Assembly (NCBI GenBank): GCA_024449915.1 | Contig: JAMZAV010000159.1 | Span: 372,001 to 436,000 of the forward strand | DNA length: 64,000 nt | Direction: 5' to 3' | DNA from: Sweltsa coloradensis | Lineage: Eukaryota; Arthropoda; Insecta; Plecoptera; Chloroperlidae | Part shown: in pieces, positions 45,801-48,620 of the stretch | Layout of the letters: each line of letters opens with the position of its first letter | Numbering within the stretch: the stretch's first letter is position 1 | Position numbers and translations under genes: made by a program | Notes under the pieces: generated by a model | The model's input: only the letters and a program-made list of their open reading frames with translations | Databases searched by the model: none | What the model was told of the DNA's origin: nothing

Positions 45801-46023
45801 CCGAGCTAAGAAGAGGAAGCTTTCTAAGAGAGTGACTAGCAAGAAACGAAATGTGAAAAATGTGAATAAAAGTACTAAAGGTAAGAAAGTGAAACAAGCA
45901 GCCAGAAAATCTAAAAGAAAAGAATCTAGTTCTGACGAATCTTCAAGTGAAAGTTGTACTACATCTAGTTCTTCATCGAGTGACACTGAACAGAAATATG
46001 TTAAAAGGTCAAAGAAAATTTGA
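4857..46023 (+). CDS. PPIL4: Peptidyl-prolyl cis-trans isomerase-like 4 (cyclophilin-RRM protein), six coding exons
   Basis: Spliced CDS: 4857-4926, 7424-7556, 24076-24180, 25417-25669, 35149-35390, 43840-46023. Junction phases agree and the product (about 995 aa) is colinear with vertebrate PPIL4: cyclophilin fold at residues 1-165, linker with FDDPPGL, RRM at 240-318 (RNP2 LFVCKL, RNP1 QYAFVEF), then a long charged tail. PPIL4 is a nuclear protein linked to the spliceosome. Compared with cyclophilin A, the F60, Q63, F113 and H126 equivalents are present (F49, Q52, F109, H123), but catalytic R55 is Ser44 and W121 is Ser118. The family is known to be divergent there, so weak or absent isomerase activity is likely (inference). 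Odd points: a one-base frame break at 44807-44810 and a tail about twice the human length. Confidence 0.96.
4927..5370 (+). other. PPIL4 intron 1, proximal part
   Basis: Non-coding. Holds a low-copy repeat at 5239-5292 (TCAGGAAACACTCCTGTAGG, also near 38092-38140) and a truncated copy of tRNA-like repeat 2 at 5293-5346. The rest has no recognisable content. Confidence 0.6.
5293..5346 (-). mobile_element. Truncated tRNA-like repeat, family 2
   Basis: On the - strand this reads a B-box-like GGTTCGATTCCCGG, then GGCGGACTTTTTTAATTTC and the terminal motif TCTGAATTGTAGT, matching the 3' half of the complete copy at 40097-40223. The 5' half with the A box is missing. Confidence 0.75.
5371..7017. 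repeat. Foldback FB2 in PPIL4 intron 1
   Basis: Left arm 5371-6028 and right arm 6091-7017 are complementary. Outer ends are TAATCCTGTCAAATAA (5371) and its complement ending 7017; inner ends are GGCTGCTAATTCC (6010) and its complement (to 6109). The right arm is longer because of an expanded (ATTT)n run at about 6354-6403 and about 240 bp of extra sequence. ORFs on both strands are mirror images of the arms and not genes. Probably a non-autonomous foldback or MITE. Confidence 0.9.
6354..6403. repeat. (ATTT)n microsatellite
   Basis: An uninterrupted run of ATTT units inside the right arm of FB2, missing from the left arm, so it arose after the foldback formed. Confidence 0.95.
7018..7423 (+). 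other. PPIL4 intron 1, distal part
   Basis: Intronic, nothing recognised beyond the splice acceptor TTTATTTTTCCAG ending at 7423. Confidence 0.7.
7424..7556 (+). CDS. PPIL4: PPIL4 exon 2
   Basis: Encodes residues 24-67 and two bases of codon 68, in the first half of the cyclophilin domain. It contains [12 protein letters not shown] and [12 protein letters not shown], close to the family sequence. The Phe and Gln of FIAQ correspond to cyclophilin A F60 and Q63. Ser44 occupies the place of catalytic Arg55. Acceptor CCAG at 7423, donor GTAAGC at 7557. Confidence 0.96.
7747..8840. mobile_element. hAT-type element hAT-F with 8-bp target duplication
   Basis: Termini TAGAGACCCG and CGGGTCTCTA flanked by perfect 8-bp duplications ACAATGGG (7739-7746 and 8841-8848). 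The right duplication overlaps the first bases of the TIR of the larger element starting at 8846, so hAT-F landed on that element's edge. No transposase is visible; the interior has a 340-bp GC-rich block (about 8240-8580) in otherwise AT-rich DNA. Non-autonomous hAT superfamily member by TSD length and TIR start. Confidence 0.8.
8953..9895 (+). mobile_element. Family A element, copy A3 (+)
   Basis: Begins CTAGGAAACGCTCATG and ends CGCTTCGCTCGCT, with TAA on both sides. About 220 bp of the body is tandemly repeated (about 9277-9506 and 9536-9755), giving two blocks starting GTTGCCATGGT. The poly(A) tract is at 9828-9842. It shows the uninterrupted target used by A2 (around 9200). Confidence 0.85.
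9896..10647. other. Body of the 8846-15570 element, left side
   Basis: No ORF. Contains seven of the 14-bp iterons: five in the CTCAC..GTTAC direction, with 10187 and 10201 directly abutting, and two reversed at 10591 and 10612. The spacing suggests protein binding sites rather than a minisatellite. Confidence 0.7.
10886..11589 (+). mobile_element. piggyBac-like element with a remnant acidic ORF
   Basis: Termini CCCATTGCC and GGCAATGGG sit at a TTAA site (TCAA on the left by mutation, TTAA on the right), as for piggyBac. Inside the left end are two units of ATACGAG..CTCGTAC..CGTAAATAC. An ORF at 11117-11407 (96 aa) is acidic and Asn/Asp/Ser-rich ([12 protein letters not shown]), resembling the N-terminal acidic part of piggyBac transposases. 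The DDD catalytic core is absent, so this is an internally deleted derivative. The homologous hAT copy D2 lacks this insertion. Confidence 0.75.
11749..12586. mobile_element. hAT-type element hAT-E with perfect 8-bp target duplication
   Basis: Perfect inverted ends CAGGGGTGCCCAAC / GTTGGGCACCCCTG, 838 bp, flanked by GTTTAGAA on both sides (11741-11748, 12587-12594). The D2 copy has a single GTTTAGAA at this place. No transposase ORF. Confidence 0.93.
13230..14099. other. Body of the 8846-15570 element, middle part
   Basis: Three more iterons (13318, 13337, 13356). The rest has no coding signal. A short GC-rich stretch with GGTGACGTCACG lies at about 13910-13925. Confidence 0.5.
14100..14527 (+). 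mobile_element. Family B element B2 (+), 3' part
   Basis: Contains two internal family B subunits (GTAAAATTGCGATTTT ... GTTCTGTGAAAAAATC ... AAGCATGTAGG) followed by the 3' module: TTCAGAGATTTC, GAGTATCGGTTTAGCC, a poly(A)/GAAA tract, and TTCGCTCGCTACGCTCATCC at the end. No CTAGGAAAACGC start found, so it is 5'-truncated. Confidence 0.8.
14617..15249. mobile_element. Near-perfect palindromic MITE at a TTAA site
   Basis: The 633 bp are almost fully self-complementary about position 14933. The ends are TTAAGGCTATTCGACCGCG and its complement, with TTAA at each border, as used by piggyBac and Kolobok. The 153-aa and 108-aa ORFs on opposite strands here are mirror translations of the same arms, not genes. 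High arm similarity suggests recent origin or gene conversion between arms. Confidence 0.9.
15250..15547. other. Body of the 8846-15570 element, right side
   Basis: Contains the last iteron (15374) and AT-rich sequence up to the right TIR. Nothing coding. Confidence 0.6.
15583..16955 (-). mobile_element. 5'-truncated RTE-like non-LTR retrotransposon with intact RT core ORF
   Basis: The 332-aa ORF at 16950-15952 covers the reverse transcriptase from [14 protein letters not shown] through the palm: [26 protein letters not shown] and the active-site motif FADDVLIWG, then the thumb region [10 protein letters not shown] and [14 protein letters not shown]. The style matches RTE/craniofacial-development-protein-2-like RTs. 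The C-terminal cysteine-free tail continues below 15952 but is broken by stops. The endonuclease half is missing. The 3' end is near 15583, preceded on the + strand by an AAT-rich tail; the same 3' terminus recurs at 27541-27722. Confidence 0.9.
16956..17657. other. Intron 2 segment with small repeat debris
   Basis: No gene. Holds a tRNA A-box-like fragment (complement of about 17195-17240, reading TAGCTCAGGTGGCGCAGAGC) and the complement of a family C 5' end near 17445-17492 (CAACAACGACTTTGGCG then TTCCTAG). Dense TAGGCCTA words at about 17025-17070. Confidence 0.5.
17658..17955 (-). mobile_element. jockey/CR1-like RT C-terminal tail, part 2
   Basis: On the - strand it encodes [35 protein letters not shown], the conserved tail after the thumb of jockey/CR1-type ORF2 proteins. 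It continues the fragment at 19214-19400; family A copy A4 is inserted between them. Confidence 0.75.
17956..19213 (-). mobile_element. Family A element, copy A4 (-)
   Basis: Left end is AGCGAGCGAAGCGAGCGTTTCC, right end GAGCGTTTCCTAG, flanked by TTA. It splits an RT coding tail. It contains a TTTTG-rich microsatellite (18005-18056) and a Harbinger-like MITE (18391-18920). Apart from that MITE it aligns over its length with A3 and A5. Confidence 0.88.
18391..18920. mobile_element. Harbinger/ISL2EU-like MITE nested in A4
   Basis: 530 bp with imperfect inverted ends GGGGGCATTCCG.AA.TCGCTAC and (complement) GGGGCGCATTCCGTAACTCG. CTA or TA is duplicated at the borders (18388-18390, 18921-18922). 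Other family A copies read straight through CCACCTAGAAGTAAT, giving a clean empty site. TIR start and short TSD fit PIF/Harbinger or ISL2EU. Internal GTAGCG words recur near both ends. No ORF. Confidence 0.85.
19214..19400 (-). mobile_element. jockey/CR1-like RT C-terminal tail, part 1
   Basis: Encodes [18 protein letters not shown] and [13 protein letters not shown], the motif near the end of the RT thumb in jockey/CR1-type elements. Reading resumes beyond A4 at 17955 and lower. Confidence 0.75.
19401..19963. other. Intron 2 segment, unassigned, possible further element end
   Basis: A GC-rich inverted motif (GTGCGCGGAAGCGCACC at about 19401) is followed by TTTCAAGTTTCATCCCGATC and a TGGG/GGCT microsatellite at 19649-19690. 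The order (TTTCA.C-GATC motif then microsatellite) resembles the 3' module of families A-C, but no matching ends were found. Confidence 0.35.
19964..20649 (+). mobile_element. Family A element, copy A5 (+), least disturbed
   Basis: Runs from CTAGGAAACGCTCAGTTGG to GGAAACGTTCGCT in about 686 bp without large insertions, so it is the best guide to family A: 5' end, AAGCGAGC subterminal repeat, TTTGCGACGTTCGCTGTCC, CATTCAATCGAGAACG, CTCCGTTCGAACGTTATGG, poly(A) at 20580-20606, and CCGGCAGAGTCAAATGG before the 3' end. Confidence 0.88.
20668..21345. repeat. Foldback FB3, inverted duplication of a retrotransposon 3' end
   Basis: The two arms (20668 to about 20990, about 21014 to 21345) are nearly identical inverted copies centred at 21002. 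The right arm continues into the - strand jockey-like element that ends here, encoding its last residues ([14 protein letters not shown]). The left arm is a mirror copy of that 3' terminus plus AT-rich sequence. Confidence 0.9.
21346..22700 (-). mobile_element. jockey-like non-LTR retrotransposon, degenerate RT
   Basis: Reading 22660 to 21346 on the - strand: linker [48 protein letters not shown], then a short break; [32 protein letters not shown] and active-site YADDTLVYI; further down [12 protein letters not shown]. The order is a jockey-type RT. Frameshifts at about 22030 and 21640 separate the pieces, and no endonuclease is present. It runs into FB3 at its 3' end. Confidence 0.88.
22701..23428. 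other. Intron 2 segment, nothing recognised
   Basis: AT-rich at 22860-23095. The ORF at 23100-23384 matches no family I know and has no supporting context. Confidence 0.5.
23429..23784 (+). mobile_element. Family C-like start fused to family B 3' module (B3)
   Basis: 23429-23510 carries CCAAAGTCGTTGTCAAGC and GGCTAGG..., related to the family C 5' end at 37147. 23540-23784 is a family B 3' module: TTCTAAGCTCAGAGATTTCG, GAGTATCGGTTTAGCCGG, poly(A), CTCCAGTGTAG, ending CGCTACGCGCATCCAA. It looks like a mosaic of two families. Confidence 0.6.
23785..24075 (+). other. PPIL4 intron 2, distal end
   Basis: No element recognised. Splice acceptor TTGTTGTTTCAG ends at 24075. Confidence 0.7.
24076..24180 (+). 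CDS. PPIL4: PPIL4 exon 3
   Basis: Encodes residues 68-102 ([20 protein letters not shown]...LSMVNCGNN) and the first two bases of Met103. The FFEAE..P.IKH..NG..SMVN segment is typical of PPIL4. Donor GTAAGT at 24181. Confidence 0.96.
24181..25416 (+). other. PPIL4 intron 3
   Basis: 1.2 kb, the shortest PPIL4 intron here. It holds a very degenerate tRNA-like stretch on the - strand at about 24575-24640 (GGTTTAAATC B-box-like) and a poly(A) run at 24911-24925. Ends with TTCTTTTACAG. Confidence 0.6.
25417..25669 (+). CDS. PPIL4: PPIL4 exon 4
   Basis: Encodes residues 103-187: GSQFFLTLG (cyclophilin A F113 equivalent), [12 protein letters not shown] (His123, equivalent of H126; the W121 position is Ser), [25 protein letters not shown] ending the cyclophilin fold, and [13 protein letters not shown] of the linker. 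Acceptor TTACAG, donor GTGAGT at 25670. Confidence 0.97.
25670..26915. other. PPIL4 intron 4, proximal 1.2 kb
   Basis: No coding signal or assignable repeat. GTGTTGCCCAACG at about 26320 resembles a hAT terminus, but no partner end was found. Confidence 0.5.
26916..27543 (-). mobile_element. Family B element B4 (-), both ends present
   Basis: Left end (element 3') TTGGATGAGCGTAGCGAGCG, right end (element 5') GCGTTTTCCTAGT. In element order: CTAGGAAAACGCTTAAGTCC, GCGTTGTTGGATGAGCG, two internal units of about 170-180 bp, the TTTAGCCGG module, a GAAA microsatellite (27009-27030 as TTTC), and CTACGCTCATCCAA. Subterminal inverted repeats TTGGATGAGCG / CGCTCATCCAA are exact. It abuts an RTE 3' fragment. 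Confidence 0.88.
27544..27722 (-). mobile_element. 3'-terminal fragment of an RTE-like element
   Basis: Nearly identical to the 3' end of the 15583-16955 element (AACTCAGTTCCAACTATGTC, CTACTCAACCCGAC on the complement, and the LLNEE-type coding tail). A short 5'-truncated copy of that family, cut off at a TA-rich run. Confidence 0.85.
27743..27975 (+). mobile_element. tRNA-like repeat family 1, copy with 47-bp insertion, plus a partial inverted copy
   Basis: 27743-27784 is a truncated - strand end (CTTCAGACAGAAATTAAAAA). 27807-27975 is a + copy: TTAGACAG, acceptor-like GGCTGCA, A box TAGCTCAGTTGGTAAGAG, anticodon-arm-like TAGCCCAGACAGCTA, then about 47 bp of foreign AT-rich sequence, then B box GGTTCGATCCCCGG, TGTAGTCAC and TTTTTTATTTCT. 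Without the insertion it matches the copies at 28076, 30869 and 31160. Confidence 0.8.
28076..28189 (-). mobile_element. tRNA-like repeat family 1, complete copy (-)
   Basis: Bounded by TTTAGACAG and CTGTCTAAA. The - strand tRNA-like core has a 7-bp acceptor pairing (GGCTGCA with TGTAGTC, two G-U), A box ATCTCAGTTGGTAAGAG and B box GGTTCAAACC. The anticodon arm is only 15 nt (TAGC-loop-GCTA), so it is not a functional tRNA gene. A Pol III-type T run lies just after the core. Confidence 0.85.
28234..29585. mobile_element. Candidate TTAA-flanked (Kolobok-like) element
   Basis: TTAA at both borders (28230-28233, 29586-29589) with imperfect ends AGCCATACTCTCACATTG and (complement) AGGCATTAAATCACAATG. 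It lies between tRNA-like repeat pieces. It contains GTGACGTCACC and a GC-rich block near 28365-28450. A 91-aa ORF at 28612-28887 on + matches no family I recognise; its CLYCHESEK stretch has two cysteines. Assignment rests on TTAA and weak ends only. Confidence 0.45.
29588..29636 (+). mobile_element. tRNA-like repeat family 1, 3' half
   Basis: AAGCTAAGGTCCCGGGTTCAAACC..TGTAGTCAC matches the T-arm and acceptor half of the complete copies. The 5' half is cut at the TTAA border of the preceding element. Confidence 0.8.
29639..29664. repeat. (TA)n microsatellite before the Penelope-like fragment
   Basis: A TA run directly preceding the Penelope-like reading frame. A second run (30784-30813) follows its 3' part, so the fragment sits between two TA tracts. 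Confidence 0.9.
29666..30463 (+). mobile_element. Penelope-like retroelement, C-terminal part with GIY-YIG endonuclease
   Basis: The 264-aa ORF (ATG 29669) begins in the region that follows the RT in Penelope-like elements ([26 protein letters not shown]). A GIY-YIG nuclease follows: [12 protein letters not shown] at 112-123, TYIGQTGR at 124-131, conserved Arg and R..EH at 136-140. The PCGDC cysteines match the zinc-binding pair seen in Penelope endonucleases. The remaining 100 residues are basic and unstructured. The RT catalytic domain is missing (5' truncation). The frame is open, suggesting a fairly young insertion. Confidence 0.92.
30464..30780 (+). promoter_or_regulatory. Penelope-like element 3' region with tandem repeats, TATA box and stem-loop
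   Basis: Three 25-bp units (30509, 30540, 30571; period 31; core CTCGCCGCCCCGCACC) precede a TATA box TATATAAG (30608-30615) in GC-rich context. Next comes a perfect 10-bp stem ACTGTGACTC / GAGTCACAGT (30640-30649, 30661-30670). Then CTGACG...CGAAAC.GTC (30686-30709) resembles the CUGANGA...GAAA core of hammerhead ribozymes known from Penelope-like elements, with position 9 changed. It looks like a pLTR carrying its own promoter; this is inference. Confidence 0.55.
30818..31051. repeat. 234-bp direct duplication, copy 1
   Basis: Nearly identical (two or three differences) to 31109-31342. Contains the complete tRNA-like repeat at 30869-30981 plus unique flanks (TTTAAACTTGGCTTTATAG, CAGATTGCACTGCC), so flanking DNA was duplicated together with the repeat. 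Confidence 0.95.
30869..30981 (-). mobile_element. tRNA-like repeat family 1, complete copy (-)
   Basis: - strand core: GGCCGCA, A box TAGCTCAGTTGGTAAGAG, short anticodon arm TAGC-CCGGTAA-GCTA, B box GGTTCAAACC, TGTAGTC. Inverted flanks TTTAGACAG / CTATCTAA. The 15-nt anticodon arm argues against a working tRNA. Confidence 0.85.
31109..31342. repeat. 234-bp direct duplication, copy 2
   Basis: Second copy of 30818-31051, offset 291 bp, separated by 57 bp of unrelated sequence. Contains the tRNA-like repeat at 31160-31272. Confidence 0.95.
31160..31272 (-). mobile_element. tRNA-like repeat family 1, complete copy (-), duplicated
   Basis: Same as the copy at 30869; retains the CTGTCTAA end that is mutated there. 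Confidence 0.85.
31436..33730 (-). mobile_element. RTE-like 3' fragment split by a DNA element
   Basis: The - strand of 33730-33661 encodes [19 protein letters not shown], and reading resumes at 31738 with [17 protein letters not shown] and [12 protein letters not shown], the typical GRPR.RW C-terminal tail of RTE/CFDP2-like ORF2 proteins. It continues to the 3' UTR near 31436. The 1.9-kb insertion at 31739-33656 sits in a TTAA inside this frame. 5'-truncated copy. Confidence 0.85.
31739..33656. mobile_element. TTAA-flanked, Kolobok-like DNA element
   Basis: TTAA duplicated at both borders (31735-31738, 33657-33660). Inverted ends AGGGCCCGTTCACCT and (complement) AGGGATCGTTCACCT. TTAA target plus AGGG start is typical of Kolobok. 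1918 bp with no transposase; includes GTGACGTCAC (about 31858) and a short (CA)n run at 32205-32222. The RTE frame on either side supports the exact borders. Confidence 0.85.
33731..35148. other. PPIL4 intron 4, distal part
   Basis: No gene. TAGGGTTGTGCAAACCC at 34618 looks like a hAT-type terminus without a visible partner. Two near-identical 40-bp stretches (AACAGTTATAACAGGTAAAA at about 34750 and 34797) form a short tandem duplication. Ends with the acceptor TACTATTATAG. Confidence 0.5.
35149..35390 (+). CDS. PPIL4: PPIL4 exon 5
   Basis: Encodes residues 188-267 and two bases of 268. The acidic helical linker ([19 protein letters not shown]) is followed by [37 protein letters not shown], the start of the RRM including RNP2 (LFVCKL). 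Close match to vertebrate PPIL4. Donor GTAAGC at 35391. Confidence 0.97.
35416..35844. mobile_element. hAT-like MITE next to exon 5
   Basis: Inverted ends CAGGGGTCGAAATTA and TTAATTTCGACCCCTG, 429 bp, starting 25 bp after the exon 5 donor. Near both ends the word GGCTAG recurs. No clear 8-bp duplication remains. Confidence 0.75.
35845..36650. other. Intron 5 segment with possible hAT-type ends
   Basis: TAGGCGCCGACTACGG (about 35925) and TAGAACTGTGCAAATCGG (36532) resemble starts of hAT-type repeats, but partner ends are not evident. The rest is AT-rich and non-coding. Confidence 0.4.
36651..37324 (-). mobile_element. Family C element (-) with a tRNA-like insertion and a foldback at its 5' end
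   Basis: - strand order: 5' end CTAGGGAAATGCCAAAG (37324), body, AAAATTTCAGCC, CGGTTCGGCTG, ACAGACAGACAG, GTTGAATGGAGACACTCGG, TCGCTCCGCTCCCTCGTTTAA (36651). Subterminal AAACGAG / CTCGTTT inverted repeats follow the family A and B plan with different sequence. A tRNA-like piece (A box TGGCCTATTGGTAAGC, B box GGTTCGATACC) is at 36920-36991. Confidence 0.65.
37147..37324. repeat. 178-bp foldback made of two family C 5' ends
   Basis: CTAGGGAAACGCCAAAGTCG (37147) to GTACCCGG and the inverted counterpart ending CATTTCCCTAG (37324); arms about 58 bp. Both outer ends are the 5' terminus of family C. Confidence 0.85.
37325..38164. other. Intron 5 segment, nothing recognised
   Basis: Non-coding. 38092-38140 repeats the 5239-5292 motif (CTCGATTTGTTCAGTCGGG). 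Confidence 0.5.
38165..38572 (+). mobile_element. RTE-like ORF2 C-terminal fragment (+)
   Basis: 132-aa ORF (38173-38571): [64 protein letters not shown], the full C-terminal tail of RTE/CFDP2-like proteins. The RT core is absent. The frame is open to a natural-looking stop. Confidence 0.88.
38635..40071 (+). mobile_element. Family B element B5 (+), one 5' end and two tandem 3' modules
   Basis: 5' end ACTAGGAAAACGCTTAAG (38635) and GTTGGATGAGCGTAATTGG. Two tandem blocks of about 655 bp then follow, each with internal subunits and a complete 3' module ending CGCTACGCTCATCCAA (39417 and 40071). The second block has no CTAGGAAAACGC start. Short ORFs here come from the shared 3' module and are not genes. 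Confidence 0.9.
40097..40223 (+). mobile_element. tRNA-like repeat family 2, complete copy
   Basis: Bounded by ACTACAATTCAGA and TCTGAATTGTAGT, an exact 13-bp inverted pair. The core has A box TGGTCTAGTGGTTAAGACG and B box GGTTCGACTCC, then GGCGGACTTTTTTAATT. The core looks like a Glu/Asp-type tRNA relative, but acceptor pairing is poor. The tail ACTTTTTTAATTTCTG is shared with family 1. Confidence 0.82.
40262..43345 (-). mobile_element. Near-full-length RTE-like non-LTR retrotransposon, broken frame
   Basis: - strand order: APE endonuclease ([36 protein letters not shown] at 43312-43022; YAPQ and [12 protein letters not shown] near 42860; DYIIIS and DHRLLV at about 42640-42560), linker WWNGRVK, RT ([71 protein letters not shown]), thumb, C-terminal [13 protein letters not shown] and [10 protein letters not shown]. 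About seven frameshifts or stops. The best-preserved RTE copy in the window, on the strand opposite to PPIL4 within intron 5. Confidence 0.92.
43346..43839 (+). other. PPIL4 intron 5, distal end
   Basis: No element recognised. Acceptor GCAATTTGTTTCAG ends at 43839. Confidence 0.7.
43840..46023 (+). CDS. PPIL4: PPIL4 exon 6 (terminal), with one-base frame break
   Basis: First 60 codons complete the RRM ([40 protein letters not shown]) and WKGKGRG. Next comes a long Lys/Asp/Ser/Arg/Asn-rich tail with degenerate 29-residue repeats (SRNEKD.SYQEESS..NRY) and a Ser tract at about 45680-45790 ([19 protein letters not shown]), ending KRSKKI and TGA 46021. As given, the frame stops at 44836 (product about 599 aa). 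The same repeat pattern continues in the -1 frame from about 44810 to 46023. One extra A in the run at 44807-44809 would join the frames, so an assembly error or recent indel is more likely than an intron. Confidence 0.92.
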
Positions 46024-46310
46024 TGAGATGGGAATAAAATACATAAGCCTAGGCCCTATGTATTGCTTAAAAGTTAAAAACCATGGTTACTAAACTGACT
46101 TTACTTTAGAAATAAATGTAGTCCTATACAAATACGTACAATGTCGTACAGTGTATACAATAGAATATATTGTACATAGTACTAATTAATAATTAATAAT
46201 ATAATATAAATAAGAAATTTAATAATAATATTGGCCTAAATAGTAGGCCTAAAAAAGTAAAAAGATAAGGTTAGGTTTGTCATCTAATCTACTAAAGTTA
46301 CAATAAAATT
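46024..46310 (+). terminator. PPIL4 3' UTR with candidate poly(A) signals
   Basis: AATAAA occurs at 46033, 46111 and 46302. The first is only 10 bp after the stop, so the second or third is more plausible. No downstream GU-rich element is obvious. Confidence 0.5.
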
Positions 46311-46808
46311 ATAGTATTAAGTAATTCTTAACTATGTTTAGATACTAGCTCAAATTGATTCTGAATTCTTGTTTGAAATGTACATTTGAAACCCAAGTCC
46401 TAAAACCAATAATGTATTAACAAGCACAGCAAGACAACTCTAATTACATGGCACTTTCCTAATGTGTATTATTTTCTGTCAATTATAATTTTATCAGGTA
46501 CAGTAGTCACTACAGGTTAAGCTATTTGAGGTAAATTTAAGGAATGATATCGGGTAGCAAATCGGTTTGAGCCCTTCTGGGATTCAGGGTACCCGATTCC
46601 GGATCTTGTATCTCCATAACAAAATAAAGCATAGACCCACCACAACTGTGTGGTTGACTGCCCCTAGAAGCGTTTGCTCAACTGAATCATGAACATCAGC
46701 AATCCAAAATTGTTTGTTCATCTCTTATATACTTTATACACCCAAACATCTGGCAAATGTACAGAAATCTGCATCCATCCGTTGCTAAAATTACGTTACG
46801 ATGATGAT
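46311..46808. other. Downstream of PPIL4, nothing recognised
   Basis: AT-rich. GGGATTCAGGGTACCCGATTCC (about 46581) is a short palindrome of unknown meaning. Confidence 0.5.
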
Positions 46809-46816
46809 GATACATG

Positions 46817-47294
46817 TAGGGATGGGACGTTTGAATTGAACGTTTAGTGGACGGTTAGAGGTTATTAAATTCGCAAAACGTTAAGTAAAAAAAAAATATA
46901 TATATATATACATATATGAAATGTTATTTTGTTATCACTTTTGGAGCCTACACAAACACGGGTTAACAGATTAGGCCAATAATTTTCTAAAAATGCTCAA
47001 TTTTGGTGGAGGTGCCGGGTCCCAGACTGTATTAAGGCTAAGACATCTTGTCTGTTACACATGGTGGAAGTGCCGGGTCATTAAATGCAAGAGTGAGAAT
47101 AAAACCTTTGTTAATTATTTGTCGGCCGGTCATAAGTACAAAATTACGATTTTTGTTATTAAACCTAGGCCTGTGCCTACCTAAATTTAAATTTAAATAT
47201 GGTTATATGGTAATATGGTATGTTTAGAACGTTCAAACGCGATTTGTTCAAGGGGTTAAACGTTTACGAAATTAAACGCCTTTTCCCATCCCTA
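46817..47294. mobile_element. hAT-type MITE D2 with perfect 8-bp target duplication
   Basis: Ends TAGGGATGGGACG and TTTTCCCATCCCTA, 478 bp, flanked by GATACATG on both sides (46809-46816, 47295-47302). Homologous to D1 at 10670-12656 and lacking both insertions found there. A (TA)n run is at about 46897-46915. No ORF with transposase motifs. Confidence 0.95.
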
Positions 47295-47302
47295 GATACA
47301 TG

Positions 47303-48620
47303 ATAGCATAGCTAAGTGTGTGAATTTAGGCAGACATTAATAATTAATATGCCTATGTATGTGTAAATAATTAGTAAAGTATTCAAATTTTCAATGAAAT
47401 GTTTTAATTGGATGGAAAACAAAATACAAACAGAATTTCTGCACATTTTACAAGCCCAGCAGAAATGTAAAAAAGGTCAAGAAGAATTAGCATGTACTCA
47501 TGAAAACATATAAAATGGACCCAAAAGAAGAACCAAATCTTAAAAAAAAACGTTCTGAATAATTTTTAGGATTTGGATAGCCCAGGTACTTTTTATCATC
47601 TGTAGTGTATATGATATTTAAACCTACATGAAAGTGTGTCTTCTTTTCATATGCCAACAATTGACATTATTCATGTCATCATGTATTTTCCAGTAGCCAT
47701 AAGTAGGACCCCTTTTGCTCCGATCCAGCCATTTGGCATTTTGTCTCTTTCAACCTGATATATGTATTTTTGAAAAGAGTTTCCGGGTCTTGTTCGACAG
47801 CTTTTACAATCCACAGACACTAGATTAAAAAATTCCAAAATTTCTACAGGTGCTTTCGAAAAGGTCAGTCCTGTTTGAAGCCGGAATTGAGCTGTTTCTA
47901 CTTTTCTACTGTAGACTTACTTTTTGCCGTTGGCCTCATTTATGCTATTTCCCCAAACAGTTTATTTGCCCCCTCTCTTGCCATCTTACAGAATTACTTT
48001 GTATGTCAATGCATGCAGGTGAGATTTGCAAGAATTGTGACATTTTTTTACTTTCTTGTTGTTTTTGCTACCTTGTTGTAGGTAGTCTGCCTTCTCTTAC
48101 ATATATGCCACAGTGGCCGGTACCCATTGTGCACAATTTTTTCCCCATCATTTAGAGGCGTAAATCTGTAGTTTTCTTTGGGTCTAATTTCGGGTTCTGT
48201 TTCCTCCTATTCAATGACTGCATAGCAGTCTTCAGTCGGATCATAGACATCCTTATAATTTGGCTAGACCAGCAGTTGGTGGTCCACTCCGGTACAATTA
48301 AACCATCTTAAAATGACAGTTTTCATGTTAATCAAATGGAGCGTTTGTGGCCAAATAGTTCTCAGATTGCCGCCAGGTTGCAGGTAAGCATACTAGCCTT
48401 TACACCAAATGATTACTAAATTCCCTTATGCATCACTTCTTTTATGTTTCTTTTTTTTAAATTCCCAATGCTGCACAGCTAAAACCATATCAAACAATCC
48501 AGTAAAATACTTTATTGCATTAAAAAAGATAAATTAAACACCAAATCGCCATCTTAAATGGGCCGGTTGAGTCTTCAATTTGCTACGCTCCGCCGTGCGG
48601 GTTATAGGAGACTGCTATCT
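47303..48620. other. Intergenic, nothing firmly recognised
   Basis: 1.3 kb. The ORFs at 47850-48155 and 47875-48081 overlap in different frames and match no family I know. The segment near 48300-48620 borders the retrotransposon 3' end. Confidence 0.45.

Noticed and set aside
45450..45986. 178-aa Leu-rich ORF on the - strand
   Set aside because: Antisense of the Ser/Lys-rich PPIL4 tail.
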